The notes under the pieces are model-generated. The model was not told the origin of the DNA. It did not search any database and saw only the letters and a list, made by a program, of their open reading frames with translations. This document shows, in pieces, positions 48,470 to 59,870 of a stretch of 64,000 bases of DNA (positions are counted from its first letter, which is position 1; each line of letters begins with the position of its first letter). Source of the stretch: Tetragonia tetragonoides (taxonomy: Eukaryota; Streptophyta; Magnoliopsida; Caryophyllales; Aizoaceae); NCBI GenBank assembly GCA_038025085.1, contig CM076154.1, positions 35,196,501-35,260,500 of the forward strand, written 5' to 3'. A program made the position numbers and the translations under genes.

Positions 48470-50087
48470 AGAATTTCAAATTTACAAGAAGAGACAAAAT
48501 CAGGAATGAAGTGATAAGAGGCAAGGTGGGAGTGACCGACATTGACAACAATATGTGAGAGACGAGACTCAGGTGGTTTGGGCATGTTATGAGAAGACAT
48601 CAAGATGCCCCAGTGAGAAGGTGTAAGAGGATTATACTTAGGGACTGCAAGAGGAGAAGAGGGCGCCCAAAGAAGAGTTGGGGAGAGGTAATCAGTCAGG
48701 ATTTGACTCTTCTAGAACTTACCGAGGACTTGGCCTTAGATAGGAGAATTTGGCGTAGTAGGATCCGTGTAGAGGATCCTCGATAGATTGTCGTTCTGCA
48801 TTGCATAGGAACTAGAGCTTGCGGCATTTTGTTTTCTACCTTGTAGTTGTCTTCTTCTTTTTATCCCAATCTGTTAGCAACCTTATTTTTAGGTGTGGTT
48901 TTGCTTTCTGTCCCTCACCCTTTTGTTTATTCCCTATTTACTTCTCCATGGCATGAACTCTTGCGGAAAAAGAAAAAAAAAAAAACTTTTTCGAAAATGT
49001 TTTCAAAAAAAAAAAAGGTTTTTGTGGGTTTCTCGAAAACAGTCTCTTTACTAGGTGACTAGTACGGGTAAGGCTGCGTACATCTGGACCTCCCCAAACC
49101 CCGCCCTAGGTAGGGCTGTTCATCATCCGGTCTGAACCGGAATTTTAGACCGAACCGGACCGGAAAAACCGGACCTGAATGATTCCGGTTCAGGTTCAGG
49201 GCCGCGAAAAACAACGATCCCAATTCCGGTCTTTTCCGATTCAAAAACCGAAATATTCCGGTTCAGATCGGAATCTTAAATTTACCAAAAAAATAAAAAT
49301 AAATGAGAATTACGTGAGAGTTGAGACAGAGAGTGAGAGACTTAGTGTTAGGATTTTATTTGTTTTTCATTTCAGTTTTCACGCCTCTTTGTCTTCTCTT
49401 CTCTCTCCTCCTCTCTCTCTTCAGTCTTCACTCCATCTCTTGTCTCTTCACGCTTCACGCCTGGCCGACCTCCGACCGCCGGAGTGGCCGCCCGGCACCT
49501 GCATCACCACCAGCCTGCTGCCGCGCCTGGCGCCGGCCCATCAGCGGCCTCAGTCACGGGCCCACCCAGCTGCCGTGCCTGCCGCCTGCCCAATTGCCCA
49601 TCCCCTGTTTTGTGATTAGAGCATCAATTGCCTTCTTTGTAATTTTCTTCTAATTTATTTATTTATTTATTCTTAAGTTGTGTTTATAAATTGTGATTAA
49701 TTTATTTTCATGTTAGTATGTTACTGATTACTTATATTAGGTACATAGGAGATAGGACTATAGGAGAAAGCACCACTGGGCAGCTGCACACGAATTTTTT
49801 TTTTAAAAAAAAATAAAAAAATGGAAAATAAAATTCCGGTCTTTCCGGTATTAAATCGGGCCGGACCTGAATTTTCAGGTTTCAGGTCCGGTTCAGGTTT
49901 AAACCGGAATTGAACCGGTTCAGGTTTAAACCGGAATTGAACCGGTTCAGGTTCATGTCTTGATTTTTGGGTAATTTAGGTTCCGGTTTTTTCCGGTTCC
50001 GATCGATTCCGATTTCGGTTTAGATCGGTGTTCACCCCTAGCCCTAGGCGGGATATTTACTGGATTGTTGTTGTTGTTGTTGTTAGA
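48470..50087 (+). mobile_element. RTE-clade LINE 3' end, interrupted by a hAT-like element
   Basis: The translation around 48,480-48,786 contains '[17 protein letters not shown]' and '[17 protein letters not shown]', the C-terminal end of plant RTE-type non-LTR elements. A 3' region follows with 'ggtaaggctgcgtacatc' and 'ccccaaaccccgccctagg'. It resumes after the insertion with 'cgggatatttactgga' and ends in a (TTG)n tail at about 50,066-50,083, as RTE elements do. It is 5'-truncated and not functional. Confidence 0.85.
49111..50040. mobile_element. hAT-like element with a GC-rich core, inserted in the RTE LINE
   Basis: Perfect 8-bp duplications GCCCTAGG at 49103-49110 and 50041-50048 flank inverted ends TAGGGCTGTTCA and TGTTCACCCCTA. 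Subterminal zones repeat 'ccggttcaggtttaaaccgg'-type motifs. The centre (49,370-49,615) is unlike the rest: CT-rich, then strongly GC-rich with open frames on two + strand frames (e.g. 49179-49619). It could be a captured host gene fragment. No transposase is present. Confidence 0.88.
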
Positions 50088-50193
50088 ATTTCAAATGATC
50101 TTCTTTAGGTCCAACTAGAAATGGCATTCTATCAATAAGTTTGATAATGGTAAAGTATAGTCCAGGAATGGCTATTTGTAACTTGGTATAGAT

Positions 50194-50930
50194 AGGTGAG
50201 CAGAAAATTCGGATACTCAGTATTGGAATTGGAATCGGTTCGGAACTGGTGGTTTCGGAACGAACCGGTCAACCAATTCTAATTCCGGTTCCCAAAAAGA
50301 GGAACCGGTATCAACCAATTCCAATTCCAATTCCAATTCCAATTCTCGACTTTTAGGAACCAGAACTGGTTGGGTACCCGTATAAAACCAATTCTAATTC
50401 CAAATATTCGAAACCGGTGGATACTCGGATTTATAACCCAATCCGGAACAATAATTAACCCAAAACCCCTCTTTTATACTCTCAATACTCAATTGTCAGT
50501 AGCATAAATACAAATATAAACATTCCATGAGAAAAAAGAAACAGAAAGGGAAATAAGCGGTTCTGTGGCCAGTGGGCATTTGGGCCTTTAAGGTCACAAT
50601 GTTACCTTTTATAATTCATTCTTCTAGACTATTTTCTACATCTGTCTTCTGTCTTCTGTCTTCTTCTAATGTATACTTCTAGTTAGCAGTTTTTTTTGTT
50701 ATTTAATTTAAAATTATTTGATTTCTAAAAATTACAAATGTGTGTTTTGATGTAGTCCCGGTGGGTATTCAGAAATCGGTGGGTGCTCGGTGGGTACTCG
50801 GTGGATCCAATTCAAATTCCTAGGAATTAGGAACCGGTGTAACCAATTCCTAGGAATTTGGAACCGATGGATCCAATTCCAATTCCGGGTAGTATGATAC
50901 CCGGTGGGTACCCAGTTGCGCTCACCCCTA
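50194..50930. mobile_element. Probable hAT-like element rich in ATTCCAATTCC motifs
   Basis: Ends 'ataggtgagc' and 'gcgctcacccctat' are roughly inverted. Subterminal regions consist of 'ccaattccaattcc', 'ggaaccggt' and 'ggtgggta' motifs on both sides. The target duplication is not clear. Confidence 0.6.
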
Positions 50931-51002
50931 TATGGGGTTGTCTTTACAGTTGGATAATCTTTATAGTTTTGACTTTTGTGTGTGTTAATAATCATGTCAC
51001 TG

Positions 51003-51206
51003 ACCTAAGAGGTGTTGGCTCACTAGTAAACAAGTTGCAACTTGTACACTAAGTCATAGGTTCAAACCTATTGGGGAGCACCTACACGAATTAATTTGTG
51101 GAATATTCGAGGCCGTGCGTTAGGAGGTGCCAATTAGCCACGCCCAGTTCCTCTTTGCCAAACCAAAAAAAAAAAAAAGAAAAAATTGCCAAACCAAAAA
51201 AAAATA
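51003..51206 (+). mobile_element. tRNA-derived SINE
   Basis: Box A-like 'ttggctcactagt' and box B-like 'aggttcaaacc' lie about 50 bp apart, then a body and a poly(A) run at 51165-51178. The repeat 'aataatcatgtcactg' (50987-51002) recurs as 'aataatcatgccactg' (51207-51222), a 16-bp target duplication with one mismatch. Confidence 0.85.
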
Positions 51207-51574
51207 AATAATCATGCCACTGGAGACTTGTGACTTGTGAGGCGTTGTTTGGAGCAGGCATCGTCAGTGGCAAATAACCCAAGAGCCCATTTCTGTTATT
51301 CTCCAACAAAAACTTGTGGGCCAAAACCCACCAGAAAAGTAGTACTGCCCATTGTGCTGCAGGCCGACAACAGGTAAGATATAAGTAATCCGAATTGGCA
51401 CAGTATGTCAGCATGGCATGGCCCATTCCTTAACAGAATAAAAATAAATAAATAAATTTAATACATTTGAGAAAATATATAGTGAGCACGACACCAGCAA
51501 CATGATTGGCAGTTTTTTTTTCCCAGTGAAATTAAATGACAAGATCTTAACTATTTTGCGGGAATGGATGACCA

Positions 51575-51905
51575 CACTTTACTAAATCAGTGAGAATCAG
51601 TGACAATATATTACCTAATTAGTAAAAATCAGTGGCATGATCTTAATGAATCAGTGGAGACCCGTGGAAAAGAACACATTCTACCCACGGAATCAGTAGC
51701 ATGACCTTATTGATTCAGTGAGAATCAGTGGCTGAAACCTTACCAAAATCAGTGGAAATCAAAGGCATGGCCTTACCCAACTAGTGGGAATCAGCAGTAA
51801 GACCTTACCTAATCAGTGGAAATCAGTGGCAAGACCTTATGCAATTAGTTGAATCAATGACAATACCTTACCCAATTAGTTAAATCAGTGGAAAAGAACA
51901 CACGA
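51575..51905 (-). repeat. CACTGATT minisatellite, locus 3 (inverted)
   Basis: Units of 'aatcagtggcaagaccttac' and 'aatcagtgagaatcagtgg' are the reverse complement of the arrays at 24375 and 38825. Confidence 0.85.
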
Positions 51906-51952
51906 TTTTGTTAAAGACGGGATGGACTATGCTAGCAAATTGTCGTGGGTAT

Positions 51953-52268
51953 TCGTTTTTGGAAGACCTAGCAAATGGGTGGTTTTGGTCGGTTTCGATT
52001 CTATTCGAATTGGATCATAATTGATTCATAACATGTTCATTTCTGTTTCGGGTCAGATCAATTTGATTTGGGTCACATTAGTGTTTGTTGTCAATACATT
52101 TATTATTCATCCTTTAATCCATATGAGTAAAAGGAATATTTCGTGTCAATTCGGATTGAATCAGGTCTTTTAGATTCGGGTCAACTATTGTTTCTGCAGT
52201 CAGATCGGGTTTTTGGGATCAGACCATTCAATTTCGCCCGAGTCTAGTGCCTGGGTCGCCCTAGCCCT
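51953..52268. mobile_element. Possible hAT-like element rich in TCGGGT motifs
   Basis: The body of 'tcgggt' and 'gattcggg' motifs resembles 26361-26959. The ends ('cctagcaaatgggt' and 'gggtcgccctag') are only weakly inverted. Confidence 0.35.
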
Positions 52269-52698
52269 AAGGGATAAGAGATAGCACAAAAGATGGGACA
52301 AAGAATCCTTACCATGAATACCAATATTACAAGGGTTAGGGTTGTAGCGCACTGGCTTGCCTCGAATTCTACTCTTATCCCCCCTCCCTTGTAGTTAGTA
52401 GACTTATAGTGACCTTAAAGCTGAGTGAGAGAATACCAATATAAAAGAGAGAATTTATTCAAGGCACACCCATATGCCTATGAGATTTGAGACTATCAAG
52501 ACGTTATTCAATCACTGCACCATTTCGTTCTTGATTTTCAATCACTATTGTACTAGTTATATATAGAGGGTAGCTAATAGAGACATATTGACATTTTATG
52601 CGTACACCACCACACACACTCCTTTGAGAGAGGGGGGCTGCCATCAAAATCGGACTCAATCGATTTAATTTACAAAGATCCGACCTACTATTTGAAGC

Positions 52699-55600
52699 CT
52701 AAAGAAGTTCCCACTCCGATTCAAAAGACTCGTCAGCTTTTGAATCCTTTATGCTTGTAAGTACCAAATTCTTTCCATTTTGTGCTTCATACCACGCAGC
52801 AAATTGCTCCTCATCTCGCTTGCCTTTTGACCATCTCTTTGGGTTGAACACGTCTCTAATCTTTTTCTGGGGGTAAAAACAGAAAACACATCAGCATTGT
52901 CCAGCGGCGTACTCCAATTTTTGTTGTAATCAATCTTAGTACTCGTACTATTATAATAAGGTTATGTCTTTCTGTAAAAAGGGGAGTATCAATTAGTGTA
53001 AGTACCTTGTAAGACTTCTGCTCATGTTCAGAAGGTAAAGTAAAAGAATGTTCACTTTTATCCACCAGGACACATGACTCTCCAAGCTTCAGCATATCGA
53101 GTTGTTCATTGAGTAAAAATCCTTGGTTATCAGCATCACCGCTTTTGATTTTATAATCGACCAAGGGGTTTGATGTTTCTGCAAGATTCAACCAGCTTCA
53201 CTGTCAAGTGTCAACCCAACCAAGATACAATAGAATTCTACGAATCACTATTTCGAAAAATGATCCGTTAGCTAGCTACTAAGCAGAGCTAAAGGCAGAA
53301 GTACAGCCATCAGTACTCAAGTATTAAAAAAAACTCATTGAACACGTCATCAGAGACCCCACACAAAGGATCCACAGAAGATAACCAATATGACTTGTTT
53401 GAAAAAGTCTATGCTCAGTCTGACAGATCATAATAGTGCTGAACCCCAGACTGAGGATATTGGTAATTCGTTAGTCATGAACTCATGAATCAATTGCAGG
53501 AAGAGAAGATTAGGCTTAAAAAGTTCAATTCATTCACCAATTTAGAAAGTTGGACTAAGAAACCAAGGTTTTAACTTCAAAGCTATGCAGAAAAGATCAG
53601 AATCCCCCCCCCCCCCAACCTCCCGGTGACAATTGAACAACTCCCCTCTAAATCTTTATTATCATGCTATTCTCTTACAGAACAAGAATTTATTTGAGAA
53701 GCAGATGATAAATAGAAGGTAAACGACACATTTCTAGACTAAAATGTAGACAAAGGTGCGTGATTGCACTGATTGCCTCTTAGAGGCCACAAATCAGCCA
53801 AACTCCACTTCAGCAGGTATTTCATGAAAGAATTGATGCAGAATGAATTATCCCACCGAGGGATGTACAGTGGTTAATCTATAAAGATTTGGACGGATGC
53901 CCCTTTTCTTGACTACAAGGTATTCAATTATTTAAGGTTCTGTTTTAAAATTCAATCTATACCCCACGTACAAGTGATTGAATCTGCAACTTGGGGGGGG
54001 GGGGGGGCTGAGAGGGGACAGGAAGCCATTAAGGAAGAACTAAAGCTACTGAATGCCACAGCACCCGGGGTTAGATAAGCTTCTGTAGTTGTCTGTTTAG
54101 TTTCTCCTGACGCAATCACCAACCTTACGTCAACAGGAATCCTGCATTGTTTCTCTCTCAGATGACTAAGGGCCCGTTTGGCCTAGCTCTCTTCAACTTT
54201 AACTTCTCCTCTCATATTTCTTCTTGCCCACCCCTTTTTCATCCACTCCTGCCGCCTTCCACCTCCAATTTCTAAGAAGTTGAAAATAAGGTAGAAGTTA
54301 CAATTCTAGTCCTACTTGGAGCTTTATTTAAACTTCTTAAGTTGGAGGTCAGAGTGTATGCAAGAACAAATGTAAGTGGAAATGTAGAAATTTCGAAGGA
54401 GTTAGGCCAAACGAGCTCTCAAACAAGAGCAGAAATGATCCTCCCGAGGGGGAAGGTCTAGATGTAAGCACCAGTAGAGAAGTTGGTTCTCTCTCAGATG
54501 ACTAAACCCAAAATAGGATTTCTAATTCACGATTAGTTTAAAGAAGCACACGAAAAGATTTGGCTATGAGATGTATGGAGAGTTTTCAGAAGAAAACTTG
54601 GGTGGCGTAGCTTTACGGTATCCAGGCTTTGCCCGACTAATCCTATTGGACCTGAAGTTAATGACCAGGAAAACCTCCAGTGGCCTGGAGGAGGCTCGAA
54701 CCTGGGACCTCTGGACTTGTGGCGTAGCTTTAGTAGACTCAATCACTGGATAATTTTTTGTAAAATAGTATTATTATTGCAGATTCACAGGGAGTGAAGG
54801 TTGGACAAGAATCTAGACGACGATACAGTGGCCCGGAGGATGCTTCTGGATGACAATTGACAATACTGGAGTATCAAATAATGTCATTTCACAGCCACAA
54901 ATGCACAGTCAAAACGAAACACCAAATTTCAGAACTTCCGGCAAAAGAGTTGGACAACTACTAGTTCAAGACAGCATGAAAGAATTCAGGGGAACACAGA
55001 GAATTATAGAAGTAACTACCACTACTCTTTTTTGCTAGACTAATGTTTAATCATGTGTTCCTCCAGTGCGACCACCAGATAGTCTACCCAAGAAAAACAT
55101 CATCAAATCTGATTTAATGATGTCTAAATATCTCTAATTCTCTACCTTAAGAAGTAGATATGGAGCCATATGTGCCAAAGCCAGGCCCGAACTTAGTATT
55201 TGAAAAGTGAAAACTCAAAATATAAATGTAGATTGTAGAAAGTATGAATACAGAGACAAGCGATTGTAAATCAAATAAAGCACTCCCTATCTTCACCTTT
55301 CCTGCCCTGCTTTGTATGGGCAACAACAATAAAGCTTCCACTATATTATTGTTTTTTATATTTCAATTAGCCTTATCCAATGGGTAATTAGATCATCAAG
55401 AGGGGCGTCGAAACCACAAATGATAACCCCTCACCGTATATCGAGGGGTTGAAAATTGAACAGCCATCCTCAAGGTTGTGACTGTTACCCTAGGACAACC
55501 CTTAATTTTAAGTTTCCTCAAGCATCAGCAATCAACAAAGAATTATTTTATGAGAATGTTATCTACAAGGAGATGGTTGGAAGACTGAGGCTGTGCCCTT

Positions 55601-58434
55601 GAAACAAAGAGAAATGCTTCCACTACATCTACATATTATAGAACTCAATAAGTGGACAGACCAAGCACCCAAATAATAAGGGTCCTTCTGGTGCAGTAGT
55701 CAAGCAGGTCAAGTAAACAAATGATTACTTAAGTGCGTCTGCTCCTGGATTGAATATCTTAAGCAACTAGGGTGTATTGTTTCACATTAACACTCATAAT
55801 AAGGTGAAACAATGTATTTCAGAAGTTAGTACCTGGATCAGACAGGAACAGCTGCATAACATCTGCACTAATCTGTACATCGTTGGTGACGGTAGTCTCT
55901 AGATCAGCATCTCTTGAAGATACTGACAATAAAAGCAGAAACTCATTAGATTATCTAGCAACAAACCAAAAAAAGGGAAGACAAAATAGATTTGGAAACG
56001 ACTATCTCAATCCGACTCAGTACGGTGTCCTCAGTGGCGGATCCAGAAAAAATAATCACTGGGGGCACTATATAATTAAAATATATATATATACATATAT
56101 ATAACTTTTTAGTTACGATACAATATTATTTTTTTCGTTGTTATTCTGGGATTTTTTCTTGGTGCATTGAATACTTGATGGCTAATCTGATTTGCATTTA
56201 TCATCGAAACAACTAACACGTTGAACCAAAGATGTCTTGACTAAATTGAGTTGTTGGGTACATTAGGTTCCAAGTTCAAATCCCCTTATCCCAAGTATAT
56301 GTACATTATACAGGCCTTCGTGCCTCGTCTGAACCAAAAAAGAAAAACTATAACATGTTGAGCACAAACAACCCCAAACAAATTTGACATGAATATGATT
56401 TCCAATCCTTCTTAAGTAATTTCAGTTAGCCACCCTTTAAATAAAAAAAATAATAATTGCAGTTAACTTAGATCAAAGAAGTAATAGAAGATAACACCAT
56501 CTTACAATGAAAATGTTTGGCGACTCTAGAAAGGAAAATGAGTTGGAATGAAAAGAGAGAGAAATTGAATTTTTTTAATATTTTATTTTAGTCCTCTCTT
56601 CCTCTATTTAATTCTTATTGGACTCCTCACTTTGTTTTGTGGATTGTGCAGTAACATCACGTGAACTTCCACAGTTTCCAATGGGCCAGTACTCCGTAAT
56701 TTTGTTTGGGCCCCTCAAGTGTTGAATTTGACAGGGGGCACCTTTATTTTTAGATGGGGGCAATGCTTTGGGCCTCTTAAGTACTAAGAGTTCGGCACAA
56801 TGTTGAGTGGGGGCCTGTCTCCCCAGTCCATTAGCTATAGATCCGCCCCTGGGTGTCCTCATCTGACTGAGAAAAGTATACCAAAGTCTAGAAGGGTCAC
56901 AATCTGACTAGTATTTGATCTTATCTGGGATGTCCAAAGTGCCATATTCTATCCAAGACTCAGACACAAGTATTTTTGTATTGAATTACAGGTCTTGTTT
57001 CACATTAACAATCATAATAACGTGAAACAATGTATCTTCAGAAGTTAGTACCTGCATCAGACAGGAACAGCTGCATAGCATCTGCACTAATCTGTACATC
57101 GTTGGTGATGGAAGTCTCTAGATCAGCGTCTCTTGAAGATACTGACAACAAAAGCAGAATATTAGCAACAAACCAAAAAAACGGAAGACAAAATAGATCT
57201 GGAAACGATTATGTCAATCCGACTCAGTAGGAGTGTCCTCATCTGACTGAGACAAGTATACCAAAGTCTAGAAGGGTCACAATCTGACTAGTCTTTGATC
57301 TTGGATGTCCAAAGTGCCATTATTGTATCCAAGACTCAGACACAAGTAATTTGGTATTGAATTAGTCATTCAAGTAACACAGGAAAATAATTACCATTGC
57401 ATTCTGGTGTTATGTTCCCACTACAGGGTAATGTTGTCTTGCTTCCTTCGACAACACCAATACTTTCATTGTCCTCTGCCGCCTGGTCAGAAGTTCCCTC
57501 TCCATCATCTTCACCGTGACTCACTTCTAGAACCGAAAATAACTTTGGCTTAACATCACTAAGTTCGAATACGGGGTCATTAGTTTCATTCTGGGCTTCA
57601 GAATGAGTGAAATTTTCAAAATCTTTGGTCACAGAAGCATTTAGGCTTGATCTACTAAAAGTAGACCTGCCTTTAGAATGTTGACTATTATCTAATCCTT
57701 GGGAGGCACAGGTAGCTATGTCTGATAAACCCAATTCAGCACACTGTCCCTCAAAATTTTCATTAGTATGTTGTTCTTCAACAATATCATAGGATGTAGG
57801 TCTATCTGGCTTATTCACACTGCAGACTTCAGAATGACAAGACCCATGATTTACAGTATCATCACCATTTGCAGCACTGGAATCTTTCACCATAAGCTCA
57901 GCTTCAGTATTTGCAGATCTCTTGTCATTATCCATGTTTGGTTTCTTAGTTACTGCAATATCAGATTGACGTACCACAGTCAAGAGGGGGTTTTCTTCTT
58001 TTACTGTATCCGATGAAGATGGAGGGAGTATATCCTGCATGACATCCGAGTAGAATTTCTTAACGCTTGCTCCAACAGAGCATATCTGATCCTCAACATA
58101 TTTCACCGTATCCTGTACAGAAGAACATTTCAGCACTTCTCAACAAAACCATATACTATATAGAGGAGTATAGGAAAGGCTAGGGGAAAGAGAAGATTCT
58201 ACAAAAACTTAAATTTAAGATTCATTCACCAAGAACCAATATTTATTTATATAGCACAAAAGGCATAACCTGATATGTTCCTCATCTTTTATGATAGCAC
58301 ACTTACAAAAACAACAAACAATAATCAAATAAGGTGACGAGTGATACCTGATACATGGTTTCCTCGGCTTCCACACACAAGGACTCAAATGCTTGATACA
58401 TATCACCAACCCAAGAAATGGATTTGAGATCCAT
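52699..58434 (-). CDS. Conserved plant protein of unknown function, 441 aa, with a duplicated exon
   Basis: Exons by eye: 58348-58434, 57395-58112, 57052-57141, 55833-55922, 53006-53178 and 52699-52866; all phases agree. The N terminus MDLKSISWVGDMYQAFESL and the following DTVKYVEDQICSVGASVKKFYSDVMQDILPP look conserved in other plants from memory, but I know no function. The long second exon is acidic, Ser/Asn-rich and probably disordered. The two 90-bp exons are tandem duplicates differing at five sites. The C terminus (KKIRDVFNPKRWSKGKRDEEQFAAW...) is basic, then acidic. There is no signal peptide or membrane segment. A 5' UTR intron separates the ATG from a leader exon near 59,871-60,170. 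Confidence 0.85.
54151..54505. repeat. 19-bp direct repeat flanking a 317-bp segment
   Basis: 'ttctctctcagatgactaa' occurs at 54151-54169 and again at 54487-54505. The enclosed segment includes the MITE at 54170-54418. This could be an unusually long target duplication or a local duplication scar. Confidence 0.7.
54170..54418. mobile_element. MITE in an intron of the 441-aa gene
   Basis: Inverted ends 'cccgtttggcctagctc' and 'gagttaggccaaacgagc' bound about 250 bp of non-coding sequence. Confidence 0.75.
54555..54755 (-). mobile_element. Possible tRNA-derived SINE, minus orientation
   Basis: On the minus strand 'gtcccaggttcgagcctcc' has a good RNA polymerase III box B (ggttcgagcc). 'ggcgtagcttta' occurs at both ends of the region. 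No poly(A) tail or target duplication was identified. Confidence 0.45.
55789..56990 (-). repeat. Tandem exon duplication, downstream copy (exon 55833-55922)
   Basis: About 374 bp (after removing the 820-bp hAT-like element and its duplicated site) that match 56997-57365, covering the 90-bp exon and its flanking introns. The exon keeps both splice sites and reads VSSRDADLETTVTNDVQISA then DVMQLFLSDPG. Confidence 0.92.
56032..56851. mobile_element. hAT-like element with a filled site next to its empty duplicate
   Basis: Inverted ends CAGTGGCGGATC and GATCCGCCCCTG. The 8-bp duplication ggtgtcct lies at 56024-56031 and 56852-56859. The paralogous site at about 57,231-57,240 ('gagtgtcctcatctg') has the target once and no element. 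No transposase frame is present. The inner part includes a possible SINE tail near 56,260-56,350. Confidence 0.88.
56997..57365 (-). repeat. Tandem exon duplication, upstream copy (exon 57052-57141)
   Basis: Unit of about 369 bp with the 90-bp exon reading VSSRDADLETSITNDVQISA then DAMQLFLSDAG. Because 90 is a multiple of three and both units begin and end in the same phase, using one or both exons keeps the frame. Confidence 0.92.
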
Positions 58435-58810
58435 AGTAGTCATACGTGATCCCCTCAATGACTTTTAACTTCTGTGGAACACAATTATCTGCAAATAAAT
58501 GTAAAAATCATTAGGAGTTATAACGCGTACAATTGCGATCATATTCATAATTATAAAAGTCAAATCCACATGTATACAACAGAAATATGAAAAAAAAAAA
58601 ATGCGGAGGCACTGACTAGACTGAAGATCTTACATACATGATTATACAGTAACTATAACCAACACCCACAATGAATCCCACCATTCATCAAACCAAAGTT
58701 CTGGAGAGGTCAAGATGCACAAAGCCTTATCCCTACCGTGTCATGAATACAGAAAGGTTATTCTTGAAAGACCCCAAATAACAACAAATTTATAAAATAG
58801 TAAAAGTGAA

Positions 58811-59012
58811 CCAAGGAGGTGTGGTTGAGTGGTAGGGACTCATCCATCCTTAACCAAGGTCGAGGGTTCGAATCTCGCCTTGGGCATGGAACAGCTTTAA
58901 ATTCCTTGGCCAGCTGTCCCACCCTTTGAGGTGCCTACAAGCCAGCGCGGGAAATAGTCACTGTGGTCGACGGTGGATACCCTTGGTCGTGAACCCAAAA
59001 AAAAAAAAAAAA
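58811..59012 (+). mobile_element. tRNA-derived SINE in the 5' UTR intron
   Basis: Clear box A ('tggttgagtggtaggg') and box B ('gggttcgaatctc'), a body shared with 11525-11729, and a poly(A) run at 58997-59016. The target duplication 'aaaatagtaaaagtgaa' (17 bp) lies at 58794-58810 and 59013-59029. Confidence 0.92.
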
Positions 59013-59870
59013 AAAATAGTAAAAGTGAAGCATAAAAAATGTAACAGTAAAGTATTAGTTACTTAGACACCAAATTTTTATAGTGGTAAAACCAAAGTGA
59101 TCAAGTGAATCAAATTTATCGACAGCCACCAAAATTGTAAATACTAAAGTGGTCGAATGCAGGATTGACAATCCAAGATTGTTCCCAGTGTGTACGAATA
59201 AGTTACCGTCTCAGTGCTCTTTCTCCATCAAATAGAGTGGGCTGTTCAATTCGAACAAAGGAGACCAGATAGAAAATTCCTACTCATGCAAACCAGAATT
59301 TCTGTAAACATGACATTCAATAAACTTTTTAAAAGCTACTTATAAGAACTTGCTATGATTTATTTATTTTTAAAAAGAAGAATTCTAAACTTCCCAACCC
59401 CAAAACACAAGAAAACAATGACAAAGAGGGTCACAAAAATAAAAAGCCCTCGAAAACTATGAATTTGGCTAAATTAATAATCTTGTCACCAAGTTAGAAG
59501 GCAAAATCATAAAGTCATGGCATAATAACAAGCAAGACAACTAATAAAATTGCATACATTATGAGTTTCTCAGCACCTTATTGCTTTGATTCTATGAACA
59601 TTCATAAAGGTGCAAACTGCTAACCAATTATACCATCTAGAGAGAGAATAACATAAGCTATCCAGTAACCAACCACGTTTATATCATCAAAAAGTGTCCA
59701 TTACTCAGAATTAGCAAGCATGAAAATTCTAGAAAAACCCATGAATAATTCACAATAAAGCCAAAGCAAAGATGATCAGCAACAAAAACCCTTAAACCCA
59801 CAGGAAGCTAAGCAAGTACAACAATAATATGATAATCAAAGGAAAAAATTGAAGCTCAAGGGTAACTTAC

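Noticed and set aside
49179..49653. 146- and 110-codon overlapping frames
   Set aside because: Both lie within a hAT-like element in different frames over the same GC-rich stretch; at most a captured fragment, not a gene.
53606..54007. C run near 53,606 and G run of 15 near 53,993
   Set aside because: Simple homopolymers in introns; possibly prone to sequencing error and not evidence of a feature.
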